From assembly GCF_004341625.1 (NCBI RefSeq), contig NZ_SLZG01000017.1, forward strand, positions 45,871 to 109,870: a stretch of 64,000 nucleotides of DNA. Direction: 5' to 3'. This document shows positions 1-7,681 of the stretch, piece by piece. The stretch's first letter is position 1, and each line of letters begins with the position of its first letter. The position numbers and the translations under genes are program-made. This stretch comes from Rhizobium sp. BK376 (GTDB lineage: Bacteria > Pseudomonadota > Alphaproteobacteria > Rhizobiales > Rhizobiaceae). The notes beneath the pieces are model-generated. The model was given only the letters and a program-made list of their open reading frames with translations. It ran no database searches and was not told the origin of the DNA.

Positions 1-258
1 GTCTCGATCGTCGGCGTTTACGGCGGCTTCCTCGACAAGATTCCCATGGGTTCGGCGATCAACCGCGGCCTTACCTTCAAGATGGCCCAGACGCCGGTGC
101 AGCACTACCTGCCGATCCTGATGGACCGCATCCAGAATGGCGAGATCGATCCATCGTTCATCATCACCCACACGGGAAGCCTGGAAGATGGACCGGATCT
201 TTACAAGACGTTTCTTGAGAAAAAGGACGGCTGCATCAAGGTCGCTCTGAAACCCTGA
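1..258 (+). CDS. Zinc-dependent alcohol dehydrogenase, C-terminal part
   Basis: The reading frame is open from base 1 and stops at 258, so only the last 85 residues are present. The sequence (VSIVGVYGGF, then GSAINRGLTFKMAQ and HYLPILMDRI) matches the C-terminal Rossmann/catalytic part of glutathione-independent formaldehyde-dehydrogenase-like zinc alcohol dehydrogenases, which oxidise alcohols or aldehydes with NAD. The zinc ligands lie upstream of the window, so substrate cannot be judged. The SDR gene begins 11 bases downstream on the same strand, suggesting an operon. Confidence 0.85.
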   Translation, partial: VSIVGVYGGFLDKIPMGSAINRGLTFKMAQTPVQHYLPILMDRIQNGEIDPSFIITHTGSLEDGPDLYKTFLEKKDGCIKVALKP

Positions 259-269
259 GGAAGAGGAGC

Positions 270-1076
270 ATGATCATGGGAAGCGCACAACAGAAAACCG
301 GCCTCGCCGTCGTCACCGGCGCCTCGAGTGGTATCGGTTTTGAACTCGCAAAGATTGCTGCATCGAAGGGTTACGATCTGATCATTGCTGCCGACGAGGA
401 GGAGATCAATGACGCGGCCGCCGAACTCCGCCGGATGGGAGCAAACGTCGATGCTGTCGTCACGGACCTCTCGACTGTCGAAGGCGTCGATCGGCTTGCC
501 GAAAGCATCGAGGCCGACGGCCGCTCTGTCGATCTGCTGCTGGCAAATGCCGGGCGCGGGCTGGGCAAGGGCTTCCTCGACCAGGACTTCGCAGAGGCTC
601 GCAAGGTCATCGATACGAACGTCGTCGGTACGGTCTATCTGATCCAGCAGATCGGCAACCAGATGCGGGCAAGGGGCGCGGGTAAAATCCTCATCACCGG
701 ATCGATCGCCGGGTTCATTCCGGGCAGTTATCAAGCCGTCTATAACGGCAGCAAGGCTTTCCTCAACAGCTTCTCGTTTGCCCTTCGCAACGAGCTTCAG
801 GATACCGGCGTGACCGTCTCGTGCCTGATGCCGGGCCCGACGGACACGCGCTTCTTCGAGCGCGCCAACATGCTGGATACCGACGTCGGCCAGGCCGAGA
901 AGGACGATCCGGCCGACGTTGCCAAGGTCGGATTCGATGCCATGATGGATGGGGAGGGCGATGTGGTCGCCGGTTGGAAGAACAAATTCCAGGCGGCGAT
1001 GGCCAACGTCACGCCGGCGTCAGTTCTGGCGGCTCAGCATGCGAAGATGGCGGCGCCGGGAACGGCAAAGAACTGA
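270..1076 (+). CDS. Short-chain dehydrogenase/reductase (SDR family)
   Basis: Cytoplasmic NAD(P)-dependent oxidoreductase of the classical SDR fold, 268 residues. The cofactor glycine motif TGASSGIGFE lies near residue 20, the LANAGRG motif near 90, and the catalytic Ser plus YNGSK (Tyr-x3-Lys) near 150-164. The start is supported by GAAGAGGAG directly upstream; a second ATG two codons later is also possible. It lies 11 bases after the zinc alcohol dehydrogenase, so the two are probably co-transcribed. The substrate is unknown; the C-terminal sequence resembles rhizobial SDRs annotated only as oxidoreductases. Confidence 0.9.
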   Translation: MIMGSAQQKTGLAVVTGASSGIGFELAKIAASKGYDLIIAADEEEINDAAAELRRMGANVDAVVTDLSTVEGVDRLAESIEADGRSVDLLLANAGRGLGKGFLDQDFAEARKVIDTNVVGTVYLIQQIGNQMRARGAGKILITGSIAGFIPGSYQAVYNGSKAFLNSFSFALRNELQDTGVTVSCLMPGPTDTRFFERANMLDTDVGQAEKDDPADVAKVGFDAMMDGEGDVVAGWKNKFQAAMANVTPASVLAAQHAKMAAPGTAKN

Positions 1077-1418
1077 GCAGACACCACTGCTCGGCTTCGG
1101 GAGGTCTGGTGCTATTGAGGGCCCCACCTGAGTGAGGCTCTCCTCTGCTTTCGCTAGTACTACATTCCTCGGAAGATTGTAATCGCCATTGCGAATCCCC
1201 ATATGCGGGACTTGCTGAGCAAACCCTAGGGTTTGACTGCAGAGTTTGCCTGCGGCAGCAAACGCTTACCCTCCATGTTTTGTGACGGGCGAATCCCAAT
1301 CAAATTGATGCCAGCCGACTGGCCGGCTAAGGAAACCCATTGAAAAAAATAAACATCGCTTCCGCGCCCGCGGCGGCGAAGCCGCGCGAGCGCGATGAGG
1401 CCGTTACTCGACCGACTA
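1077..1418. other. Intergenic stretch, no supported gene
   Basis: No credible coding frame was found between the SDR stop and the left end of the IS5 element. Open frames here are arginine/serine-rich shadows. The segment ends at the IS inverted repeat, so it is partly the target region of that insertion. Confidence 0.5.
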
Positions 1419-1489
1419 GGTTCAGGACCCATTAAATAGCTTGCGCACGCGCGATGGCTTTGATTCATTTGGATCGAAAGGAGCCAGCG

Positions 1490-2244
1490 ATGAGTGATTT
1501 GCTGTTGTTGTCGGAAGCCCAGATGCGGCGGATCGAGCCGTATTTTCCGCTGTCCCACGGCGTCCCGCGCGTTGATGATCGGCTGATCTTGAGTGGTATC
1601 ATTTTCGTCCTGCGCAACGGACTGCGGTGGCGCGACGCGCCCAGGGAATATGGCCCGCACAAGACGATCTACAACCGTTTCATCCGCTGGAGCAGGCTCG
1701 GCGTATTCAACCGGATTTTGGCCGAATTGACCGCCAAACGGGGCAAGCCCGAGCAATTGATGATCGATGCCACCCATTTGAAAGCCCATCGCACCGCAGC
1801 CAGCCTGCTAAAAAAGGGGATGTTCCCCGACGTATCGGACGCACCAAGGGCGGCTTGAACTCCAAACTGCATGCTGTCTGCGATGGTCATGGTCGACCTT
1901 TGATCTTGCTTTTGAGCGAAGGGCAGATGAGCGATTATAAAGGTGCTGCGAAGATGCTCCACGCCTTTCCCAAGGCCAGGACCCTGCTGGCCGATAAGGG
2001 CTATGATGCAGACTGGTTTCGAGACGCGCTGGCGGAGCGTAAGATATCTGTCTGCATTCCATCACGGGCAAATCGGAAGGTGGCGATCCCACACGATCCA
2101 GTGCTCTACAAAAAGCGCCACAAGATCGAAAACATGTTCGCCAGACTCAAGGACTGGCGCAGAATTCACACCCGATATGATCGATGCGCCCACACCTTCT
2201 TCTCCGCGATATGTATCGCAGCAGCCGTCATATTCTGGCTTTGA
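1490..2244 (+). CDS. IS5-family transposase made by -1 ribosomal frameshifting
   Basis: DDE transposase encoded in two overlapping frames. The first frame runs from ATG 1490, with GAAAGGAG seven bases upstream, to the stop at 1858. It encodes the helix-turn-helix region and the first catalytic Asp (MIDATHLKAH). The second frame, read after a -1 shift at about 1815, continues with GRTKGGLNSKLHAVCDG, the second Asp (LLADKGYD) and the Glu motif HKIENMFARLKDWRR, ending at 2244. Both halves are intact. Together they give a protein of about 250 residues, the usual IS427-group size. An upstream ATG at 1454 lacks a ribosome binding site. Confidence 0.85.
1810..1828 (+). promoter_or_regulatory. Programmed -1 frameshift signal of the IS5 transposase
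   Basis: The heptamer A AAA AAG (1810-1816) is in the zero frame exactly where the first transposase frame must pass to the second. It is followed at once by GGGGA-TGT-TCCCC (1816-1828), which can form a five-base-pair hairpin. A -1 slip on this heptamer joins LLKK to GDVPRRIGRTKGG. Slippery A6G heptamers are established frameshift sites in bacterial IS elements. The hairpin is closer to the heptamer than is typical, so its role is inferred. Confidence 0.75.
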
Positions 2245-2255
2245 TTTAACGAGTC

Positions 2256-3205
2256 ATCGGGTAATTTGTGGCTGCCTCCCTCGGACCTGAAAGATGGGTC
2301 ACACTTCTGGCTATCGAAAGCTGAAGGAAGGACGCAGCCATGACGTATTACGCCGGACTGGACCTGTCGATGGAAACCACGCAGGTCTGCATTGTGGACG
2401 AAACTGGTAAGAAGGTCGCCTCGATGAAGGTCGAGAGCAGTCCCGATATGATCGCAAATGCATTACGCGACGTCGGCGGCGTCGAACGAGCTGTCATAGA
2501 AACCGGACGTATGTCGCCGGCGATATGCCATGGTTTGCGTGCTCTGGATATTCCGATTGTCTGCATCGATGCCCGGCAGGCACATCAAAGCCTAAAAGCA
2601 TTGAAGGCGAATAAGACCGATCCACATGACGCCGCCGGTCTGGCCCAAGTGGCCAGAACCGGGTTCTACAAGGAGGTGCATGTTAAATCCCCCGCCGCGC
2701 ATGGCGTGCGGAGCATCATTACGACACGCAACCACCTGGTCGAAGCCCGGGTACGGCTCGACAACATGATCCGTGGTCTGTGCGCGACCTTCGGCTTCAA
2801 ACCCGGCCCTGGTCAGGGCAAGGCGTTTATCGACCGAGTGATGGCGGCAGCAAAGATACCAAGTCTCGGCCAGAGCATTACCGCGCTGCTTGCAGTGAGA
2901 ACAGGCCTGACGGCGCAGATCAAGGAGATGGATCGGGTTTTACGTGAGCTCGCTCATCGATCGCAATCTTGCCGGCAACTCATGAGCATCCCCGGTGTCG
3001 GTGTGCAAACGTCTGCTGCTTTTGTCGCTGCCGTTGATGAAGTCGGCCGCTTCCGACAATCACGCACTGCCGGTGCCTACTTTGGCCTCGTCCCCAAACG
3101 TCATCAATCAGGAGAAATCGATTGGACGGGGCGGATCACCAAACAAGGTGACAGCACGGTGCGGAAACTCCTCTACGAAGCGGCCAACTCGATCCTCACA
3201 CGCAG
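2256..3205 (+). mobile_element. IS110-family element, 3' end lost
   Basis: This is the leader plus most of the transposase of an IS110-type element. The family lacks terminal inverted repeats, so the left boundary is approximate; the leader runs from about 2260 to the ATG at 2340. Its 3' end is replaced at 3206 by the left terminus of the Tni transposon. The missing 3' part does not reappear beyond the other end of that transposon at 6803, so this is more than a simple insertion. Confidence 0.65.
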
Positions 3206-3296
3206 TGTCGTTTTGCACTTAAATGTAAGAATGCGGCCGTTCCTTTCTTGGTTGGCATTTAATTTGAGATTCCGCGGGCTGGGAGTCTCAGATTAA
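2340..3296 (+). pseudogene. IS110-family transposase, C-terminus replaced by transposon end
   Basis: It starts at ATG 2340 behind GGAAGGACG. The N-terminal DEDD (RuvC-like) domain is clear: YYAGLDLSMETTQV at the start, ARQAHQSLKALKANKTDPHD near residue 80-100. The Transposase_20 region is also present (LMSIPGVGVQTSAAFVAAVD near 215-235, then GAYFGLVPKRHQSGEIDW). After LLYEAANSILTRS (about residue 289) the frame runs into the Tni left end and reads transposon-end DNA to a chance stop at 3296. About 30-50 native residues, including the end of the serine-containing catalytic domain, are missing, so it is probably inactive. Confidence 0.8.
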
Positions 3297-3301
3297 ATGC
3301 A
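3206..3301. repeat. Left terminus of Tni transposon with internal binding-site repeats
   Basis: Terminal TGTCGTTTTGCAC is followed by three related motifs: GCACTTAAATGTAAG at about 3215, GCATTTAATTTGAGATT at about 3256, and the inverted copy TCTCAGATTAAATGC at about 3287-3301. They share the core TTAA(T/A)TTGAGA. The same motif is reiterated at the right end, so these are probably TniA binding sites. The tniQ stop codon lies inside this terminus. Confidence 0.75.
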
Positions 3302-4151
3302 ACTGCGAAGCCGTCCGCGACTGGCGCCCGCAGTCCACCATCTCTTCTATGGCGTTGCCGAAGCGGGCTTTATTCTCACCCATCAGATGGCCACGCAGCA
3401 TAGAAAGCATCTCCGGCCCGGCTCGCTGGACGATGGCCACACCCGCCAAAAGAGCTGGCCGCAAGTGCAGCTGCAAAATCGGACTTGCTGGGGTCGGAAG
3501 TTCCCTAGTTTGCATCTTTAGAACGTCATCGAGATCGGGAATAATGACGCCGAGCACTCTGTAGCTTGACGGTTCGTAGCGATCGGGGAACGGCTTTGGA
3601 ACGCGCCGCATCAGCAGGAGGCGGGCAATCTCACTTGGCGATAACCAGTTTCGGATACCATGCTCGGCCTCGTCGTGAAGCATCCCTTCACCTATCAGCG
3701 CAGGACGGCGATAGCCGCTGAAAGGAGAGGGGCAGTCACGCCCGCCAATGGATTGAAGGCGACCTCCGCAAAGCGGGCAGGTGATCCGCCAGCCGAGAAG
3801 CTGGCTTCGAAGAACGATGTGCGACCCGTCGACAATTCGTAGACAGCTGCTGCATAATTGCCGAGGCTCGCCGGCAATCAGCCGCCGCGACGATTGCGGA
3901 ATATTCGTGAAAGTCATGCGGCGGACAGTGACCGGATTGACTGAGAACATAGAGGCGATGCGGTCGACCTGACCTTCGGTGAGATCTAAATCGGCCGTGC
4001 GCAATGACAGCACCTCCGGAAGGCAATGCCGAAGCATGGCCAAGGGAGAGATGGCGTAAAATGCGGCGTGCCGAATGATCCACGACGACAGAAGTTCATC
4101 GGTGCAGGGAGGGAACCTTACCGGCAATTGCCGTGCGTATATCCCCGTCAT
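3288..4151 (-). CDS. tniQ: TniQ transposition targeting protein
   Basis: 287 residues. TniQ proteins work with TniA and TniB in target-site choice and assembly; related TnsD/TniQ proteins bind DNA. The N-terminus LPVRFPPCTDELLSSWIIRHA is the family hallmark. Two CxxC pairs (LCSSCLR near residue 100 and TCPLCGGRLQ near 126) form a probable zinc site. It overlaps the end of tniB by four bases, indicating translational coupling. It is the last gene before the transposon left end, and its final codons lie in the terminal repeats. The length is short compared with TnsD but normal for simple Tni elements. Confidence 0.85.
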   Translation of the reverse strand: MTGIYARQLPVRFPPCTDELLSSWIIRHAAFYAISPLAMLRHCLPEVLSLRTADLDLTEGQVDRIASMFSVNPVTVRRMTFTNIPQSSRRLIAGEPRQLCSSCLRIVDGSHIVLRSQLLGWRITCPLCGGRLQSIGGRDCPSPFSGYRRPALIGEGMLHDEAEHGIRNWLSPSEIARLLLMRRVPKPFPDRYEPSSYRVLGVIIPDLDDVLKMQTRELPTPASPILQLHLRPALLAGVAIVQRAGPEMLSMLRGHLMGENKARFGNAIEEMVDCGRQSRTASQLHLI

Positions 4152-5023
4152 GCGAACGCTGCTTCGGCGTCAAATTCCGGCTCCCACTTTTCAATGGCTT
4201 CATCGGTAATGCGCTCGCTTCCGCTTTCGATTGCCTCGATCGCCACGGAGTTGATCATGTGGAAGATGTTGGCAGTGATACCCTCGGTAATCTGCAATAT
4301 CCGTCGCAATGATTTTGCGGTCAAAACGGATGGGTGACGCAATGGCGTATTGCGCAGCATCAAGGCGACCAAGATTTCGAACTGCTCATTTGCAGCCCAG
4401 CGGCTCAGTGTGAACTGTTCGAAGCGGCGCGCCAGTTGTACATCGCCACCAATGGCCTCACGGGCGTCATTGACCCCGACGAGCGAGATCTGAAGGCGGT
4501 TGCTCAGAAAACGCAGCGTATTGAGGACGATCCGTTGCTCGCGATATGTTCCAGCGAGGATGTTATGCACCTCGTCGATTACCAGCACTTGCACGCCGAT
4601 CGCTTCCATGATGCGCAACGCAGCTTGCTCCATTTGTGCGATATCGGCGCGCGGCCGCTGCGGTGCGCCGAGGAGGGTCAGAAGTTCAGCATAGAATCGT
4701 CTTTCGCCAGGCCGACTGGTCATCTCCATCGCGAGAACAGGCGTCTTCAACCTGCCGGTGAGCGCATCGAAGCTTGGCGGATGCTGGTCACGGAAACGCT
4801 TCATGATCATTGTTTTGCCCATTCCGCTGTCGCCGTATATGGCGATGGAAGGCATTCGCGTTCCGCGTGGATGGTCTACCAAGAAGTTGAGGCGATCGAG
4901 TACCTGCTTGGCACGTGGATAGACGAGCCAGCGACGTGATCTTATCGCGCGGACGCGCTGCTTGCCCGCTTCGCCGAGCAGTGCCGCGGCGTTTGCAGTC
5001 AGGTGGGAGGTTTCTGTGTTCAT
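4148..5023 (-). CDS. tniB: TniB transposition AAA+ ATPase
   Basis: 291 residues. It is the AAA+ regulator that activates the TniA transposase and passes on target information. Walker A GDSGMGKTM lies near residue 66 and Walker B VQVLVIDEVHNIL near 145. It starts six bases after the tniA stop and ends four bases into tniQ, so the three genes form one operon. The C-terminal part (RITDEAIEKWEPEFDAEAAF) fits the family. No truncation is visible. Confidence 0.88.
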   Translation of the reverse strand: MNTETSHLTANAAALLGEAGKQRVRAIRSRRWLVYPRAKQVLDRLNFLVDHPRGTRMPSIAIYGDSGMGKTMIMKRFRDQHPPSFDALTGRLKTPVLAMEMTSRPGERRFYAELLTLLGAPQRPRADIAQMEQAALRIMEAIGVQVLVIDEVHNILAGTYREQRIVLNTLRFLSNRLQISLVGVNDAREAIGGDVQLARRFEQFTLSRWAANEQFEILVALMLRNTPLRHPSVLTAKSLRRILQITEGITANIFHMINSVAIEAIESGSERITDEAIEKWEPEFDAEAAFA

Positions 5024-5029
5024 TCTCGC

Positions 5030-6646
5030 TCACTCCGTGTCCTCGTCAAAAGCCACAGGTTTGCTGGAGTCGATACCCCGAAGCGAGCCCCAACCGCCGT
5101 CATCCACCTTCGTCTTTGTGCTGGCAGGGCGGCCTCGTCGTGCGGACGCTGTCGCCTTCACTGCCGCATCCACCAGTTTTCGCCGTTCAATGGCTGTGCT
5201 AACGATAGTGCGCGAGTTGACCTCTCGCCGCCCTTTCGCCAGCAGCGTACGCCTTGCAGCCAATGCTTCGTGCAGCGTTACCGAGGCTAGGGTGAGATCG
5301 GCGTAGCGAGCTTCCACGAAGCTGCCCGAAGGCCGCCGCACGAAGACTCGGGACATATCCCTTGGGTCGTATTTGACGAGCAGTCGGCGATCCGTCCTCC
5401 CGACGTCGGCACTCAGGGCTGCCGACCAATAGCGCAGTCCAAACAGATGGATCCCGGTTGGCTGCAATCTGCGCTCTTGCTCGGGCAGGAATGTCAGCCA
5501 AAAACGCATGCGGTTCTGCGGCAATCGGAGTGGAATTTGACCTTCGTGCTCGCGCCAGACTGCGATTGGCGGGCGGCCTAGACTCCTGTGAATCGACTGA
5601 TGATAGGTGCCGACAATGTCGAGAGTGATGTATCGCTCAAGTTCCCGCAAAGTCAAAGCTGAATGCCGCTTGGAGTCGTATTCGCCAAGCTCCTGCGGAT
5701 TGCTGAAAGTCGTGCCCGGTAGCAAGTGGAGTTTTCCCATCTGGGTGCCGATCAACCGTTCGATATGGCCGCCGAAGCGCGGTTCACCAGGCGGTCGCCA
5801 ATCGATGGCGATGCCGGCGTCCTCACACCCCCTCTTGAAAGCACGGCTCCTGAAGTCGCTGCCGTTATCGACATGCAATGTCTCTGGGAGTCCGGCGACG
5901 GGCCACGGTTCGATGATCTCGCGCTCCCGTAACCAAGGTGATTTGTCAAAGACGGAATGTAGCAAACATAAGCTGGTCGAGAGCCGGGAAGGAGCCTCCA
6001 TTGTGAGGTAAAACCCAGTCACCATCCGGCTGCAAACGTCCATCGCCAGAGTTAGCCAAGGCCTACCGAGTGGCAGACGCGTTTCCTCGTCGACGACAAA
6101 GATATCTGCTTTGGTATGATCGACTTGGACGATCTGAAGTGGACGGGAGGCAGTGAGCATTCCTGGAACAGCAGTTGTTCGCTTGACGACTTCGGTTTCG
6201 CCCCGTCGTTTGGCGCGCTTCTGCAGGTCGATGTCCTCGAGACGATTTTCAATCGTCCGGCGATGTGGCGGCTTGAGCCCGGCCGATATGCAGCCCGTTT
6301 GTACATCCCGAACCAGTTGAGAGATGCTGGAGCGGTTCTTATTCAGGTAATATCGGTTGATAGTGGTGCGAATGATTTCTTCTCGCTTGTCGTCGAGCAC
6401 TCGGCTGCCGTCCGGCCGGCCGGGTTTACGCTCCACCAGCGACATTGCGGTTCCCCCATCTCGAAATAGCTTGATAAGACGGAATGCGGTTGCCCGACTA
6501 ACTTCGAGTTCGCCGGCCAGCTGCACCATATCCCCGGCTGCCACCTTGCCACATCGACGCATCAGAAATTCTCGAATCGCCTCGGCTCGTCGACACGCCT
6601 CATCCCAAAGCGCTTCGTCAATCTCGTCGGGCAATGGATCGTTCAT
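5030..6646 (-). CDS. tniA: TniA transposase (Mu/Tn7 TnsB-type DDE)
   Basis: About 538 residues. It is a retroviral-type (rve) DDE transposase that cuts and joins the transposon ends. An N-terminal helix-turn-helix (LAGELEVSRATAFRLIKLFR) precedes the catalytic core: first Asp in VQVDHTKADIFVVD, second in LHVDNGSDFRSRAF, Glu in FGGHIERLIGT. A Mu-transposase C-terminal beta-barrel region follows (RDMSRVFVRRPSG). I chose ATG 6646; a GTG three codons upstream is also open, and neither has a strong ribosome binding site. First gene of the tniABQ operon, reading inward from the right end. Confidence 0.88.
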   Translation of the reverse strand: MNDPLPDEIDEALWDEACRRAEAIREFLMRRCGKVAAGDMVQLAGELEVSRATAFRLIKLFRDGGTAMSLVERKPGRPDGSRVLDDKREEIIRTTINRYYLNKNRSSISQLVRDVQTGCISAGLKPPHRRTIENRLEDIDLQKRAKRRGETEVVKRTTAVPGMLTASRPLQIVQVDHTKADIFVVDEETRLPLGRPWLTLAMDVCSRMVTGFYLTMEAPSRLSTSLCLLHSVFDKSPWLREREIIEPWPVAGLPETLHVDNGSDFRSRAFKRGCEDAGIAIDWRPPGEPRFGGHIERLIGTQMGKLHLLPGTTFSNPQELGEYDSKRHSALTLRELERYITLDIVGTYHQSIHRSLGRPPIAVWREHEGQIPLRLPQNRMRFWLTFLPEQERRLQPTGIHLFGLRYWSAALSADVGRTDRRLLVKYDPRDMSRVFVRRPSGSFVEARYADLTLASVTLHEALAARRTLLAKGRREVNSRTIVSTAIERRKLVDAAVKATASARRGRPASTKTKVDDGGWGSLRGIDSSKPVAFDEDTE

Positions 6647-6677
6647 CAGAAACACCGTCTATTTCGTCGACGGTTGA

Positions 6678-6803
6678 ATCTCACATTACGTGCCAAAATC
6701 AAAGGGGAAATCTCAAATTAACTGCCAAGTCTCAAATTAAGTGCAAAGCCTATCTTGTTGAAATTGTTGTCGTCGGAGTCTTGCGGTTAAATGCAAAACG
6801 ACA
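6678..6803. repeat. Right terminus of Tni transposon with internal binding-site repeats
   Basis: Reading outward, TCTCACATTACGTGCC (about 6680), TCTCAAATTAACTGCC (about 6712) and TCTCAAATTAAGTGC (about 6729) precede the tract CTATCTTGTTGAAATTGTTG and the terminal GGTTAAATGCAAAACGACA ending at 6803. Three tandem copies on this side and two or three on the other make an asymmetric end structure like those of Tn7- and Tn5053-type elements. Confidence 0.75.
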
Positions 6804-7083
6804 GCGTTATCGCGAAGGACAGGAAGATCAGCTTGGTGCGCTCGGCCTGGTCGTCAATCTCGTCGTCCTCTGGAACACGATCTACATGGATGCTGCCATC
6901 GACCAGCTTGTCTCCGAAAGCTACGAGGTCAGGCCAGAAGATGTCGCGCGCCTGTCGCCGCTCAGTTTCCGCCACATCAACATGCTCGGTCGTTATGCCT
7001 TCACACTCCCGGAATTCGTCGCCCGAGGCGAACTGAGGCCCCTACGCGACCCTAAAGCCACCGATCCGGACGATGAACCATGA
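6804..7083 (+). pseudogene. tnpA: Tn3-family transposase (TnpA), C-terminal remnant
   Basis: The frame entered from the Tni right end reads RQRYREGQEDQLGALGLVVN and then LWNTIYMDAAIDQLVSE. It continues with LSPLSFRHINMLGRYAFTLP and ends GELRPLRDP. This is the very conserved last ~90 residues of Tn3-family TnpA, including the region with the final catalytic Glu (REGQEDQLG). Everything upstream is missing and replaced by the Tni element. No 38-bp Tn3 terminal repeat was recognised after the stop. Confidence 0.85.
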
Positions 7084-7137
7084 GGTCCCCCGGACTACAG
7101 ATTCACCGATCGCTATCGAGCCCCGTTGGGAGGAATG

Positions 7138-7623
7138 ATGGAAAACACCCGTGAGAAAGTGGCTATAGTCGCCACCGCTCTCCGACAGGCCGGAGTTATC
7201 TGCCACGTGTTCGGAGGCTGGGCCGAGGAGATCCTTGGCGTGCGTGCGCCATCCACGCACGGTGATATCGATCTGCTTTACTGTGGCGAGGACTTCCAGG
7301 TATTTGACAGGGTGCTTCGCGAACTTCCCGATTTCCAGGAAGTGCCACAAAAGCGCTTCCGCCATAAACGGGCGTTTCGTTTTCTTGGAACAGTGTGCGA
7401 GCTTACGCTTGTTCAAGGGCCAGAAGAGCGGCCGACAACCCTGTTCTGGGGAGACGTTCCCTACGCGTGGGAAAGCCCTCTCCTTCATGGGTCTCTCGTA
7501 GAAATCTGCGGCGAGCCAATTTCGGTCGTGTCCGCCGCAAATCTCGTGCAATACCGTGAAAACCATAAAGCGACACAGCCGCATCGATGGCGTGAACCGC
7601 AAGCGCTGGAACCATATGCATGA
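7138..7623 (+). CDS. Nucleotidyltransferase, aminoglycoside 2''-adenylyltransferase-like
   Basis: 161 residues. The pattern GGWAEEILG then THGDIDLLY near residues 25-55 is the nucleotidyltransferase core found in ANT(2'')/lincosamide nucleotidyltransferase-type enzymes, with the Mg-binding DxD in GDIDL. Enzymes of this type inactivate antibiotics by adding a nucleotide, but the substrate cannot be deduced here; a housekeeping or antitoxin-like role is also possible. GGGAGG at 7128-7133 favours ATG 7138; ATG 7135 is adjacent. The gene sits between a Tn3 remnant and the orphan CDI module, a typical cargo position. Confidence 0.7.
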   Translation: MENTREKVAIVATALRQAGVICHVFGGWAEEILGVRAPSTHGDIDLLYCGEDFQVFDRVLRELPDFQEVPQKRFRHKRAFRFLGTVCELTLVQGPEERPTTLFWGDVPYAWESPLLHGSLVEICGEPISVVSAANLVQYRENHKATQPHRWREPQALEPYA

Positions 7624-7681
7624 GCGCTGAGCTGAGCGCGCAGCAAACTCTTATGTAGGTTTTCTGTTCCGTTGCTATTCA

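Larger units (their letters stand above)
1419..2255 (+). mobile_element. IS5-family element (IS427-like group), right end degraded
   Basis: The left end reads GGTTCAGGACCCATTAAAT at 1419-1437, preceded by CTA, as expected for IS427-group elements that target TA/CTAG. At the right end only ATTTAA.G.GTC (about 2244-2256) matches the complement of the left repeat; it then diverges into the leader of the IS110 element. The right terminus is therefore imperfect or was cut by the neighbour. The right boundary is approximate. The element carries one frameshifted transposase. Confidence 0.7.
3206..6803 (-). mobile_element. Compact TniA-TniB-TniQ transposon (Tn5053/Tn402-type)
   Basis: The element is bounded by inverted termini: TGTCGTTTTGCACTTAA at 3206 and the complement of TTAAATGCAAAACGACA ending at 6803. 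Inside each end are several copies of a TCTCAAATTAAGTGC-like motif, as expected for multi-site transposase binding. It is 3,598 bp long, encodes only tniA, tniB and tniQ on the minus strand, and carries neither resolvase nor cargo. The left flank is IS110 DNA and the right flank is Tn3 tnpA DNA. The five bases outside each end (CGCAG and GCGTT) do not match, so no target duplication survives. Confidence 0.85.

Noticed and set aside
3201..6808. Target-site duplication for the Tni transposon
   Set aside because: Flanking pentamers CGCAG and GCGTT differ; shifting the boundaries by one or two bases does not help.
6804..7083. Idea that the Tni element hunted a Tn3 res site, as Tn5053 does
   Set aside because: The Tn3 part next to it is the end of tnpA, not a resolvase gene or res site.
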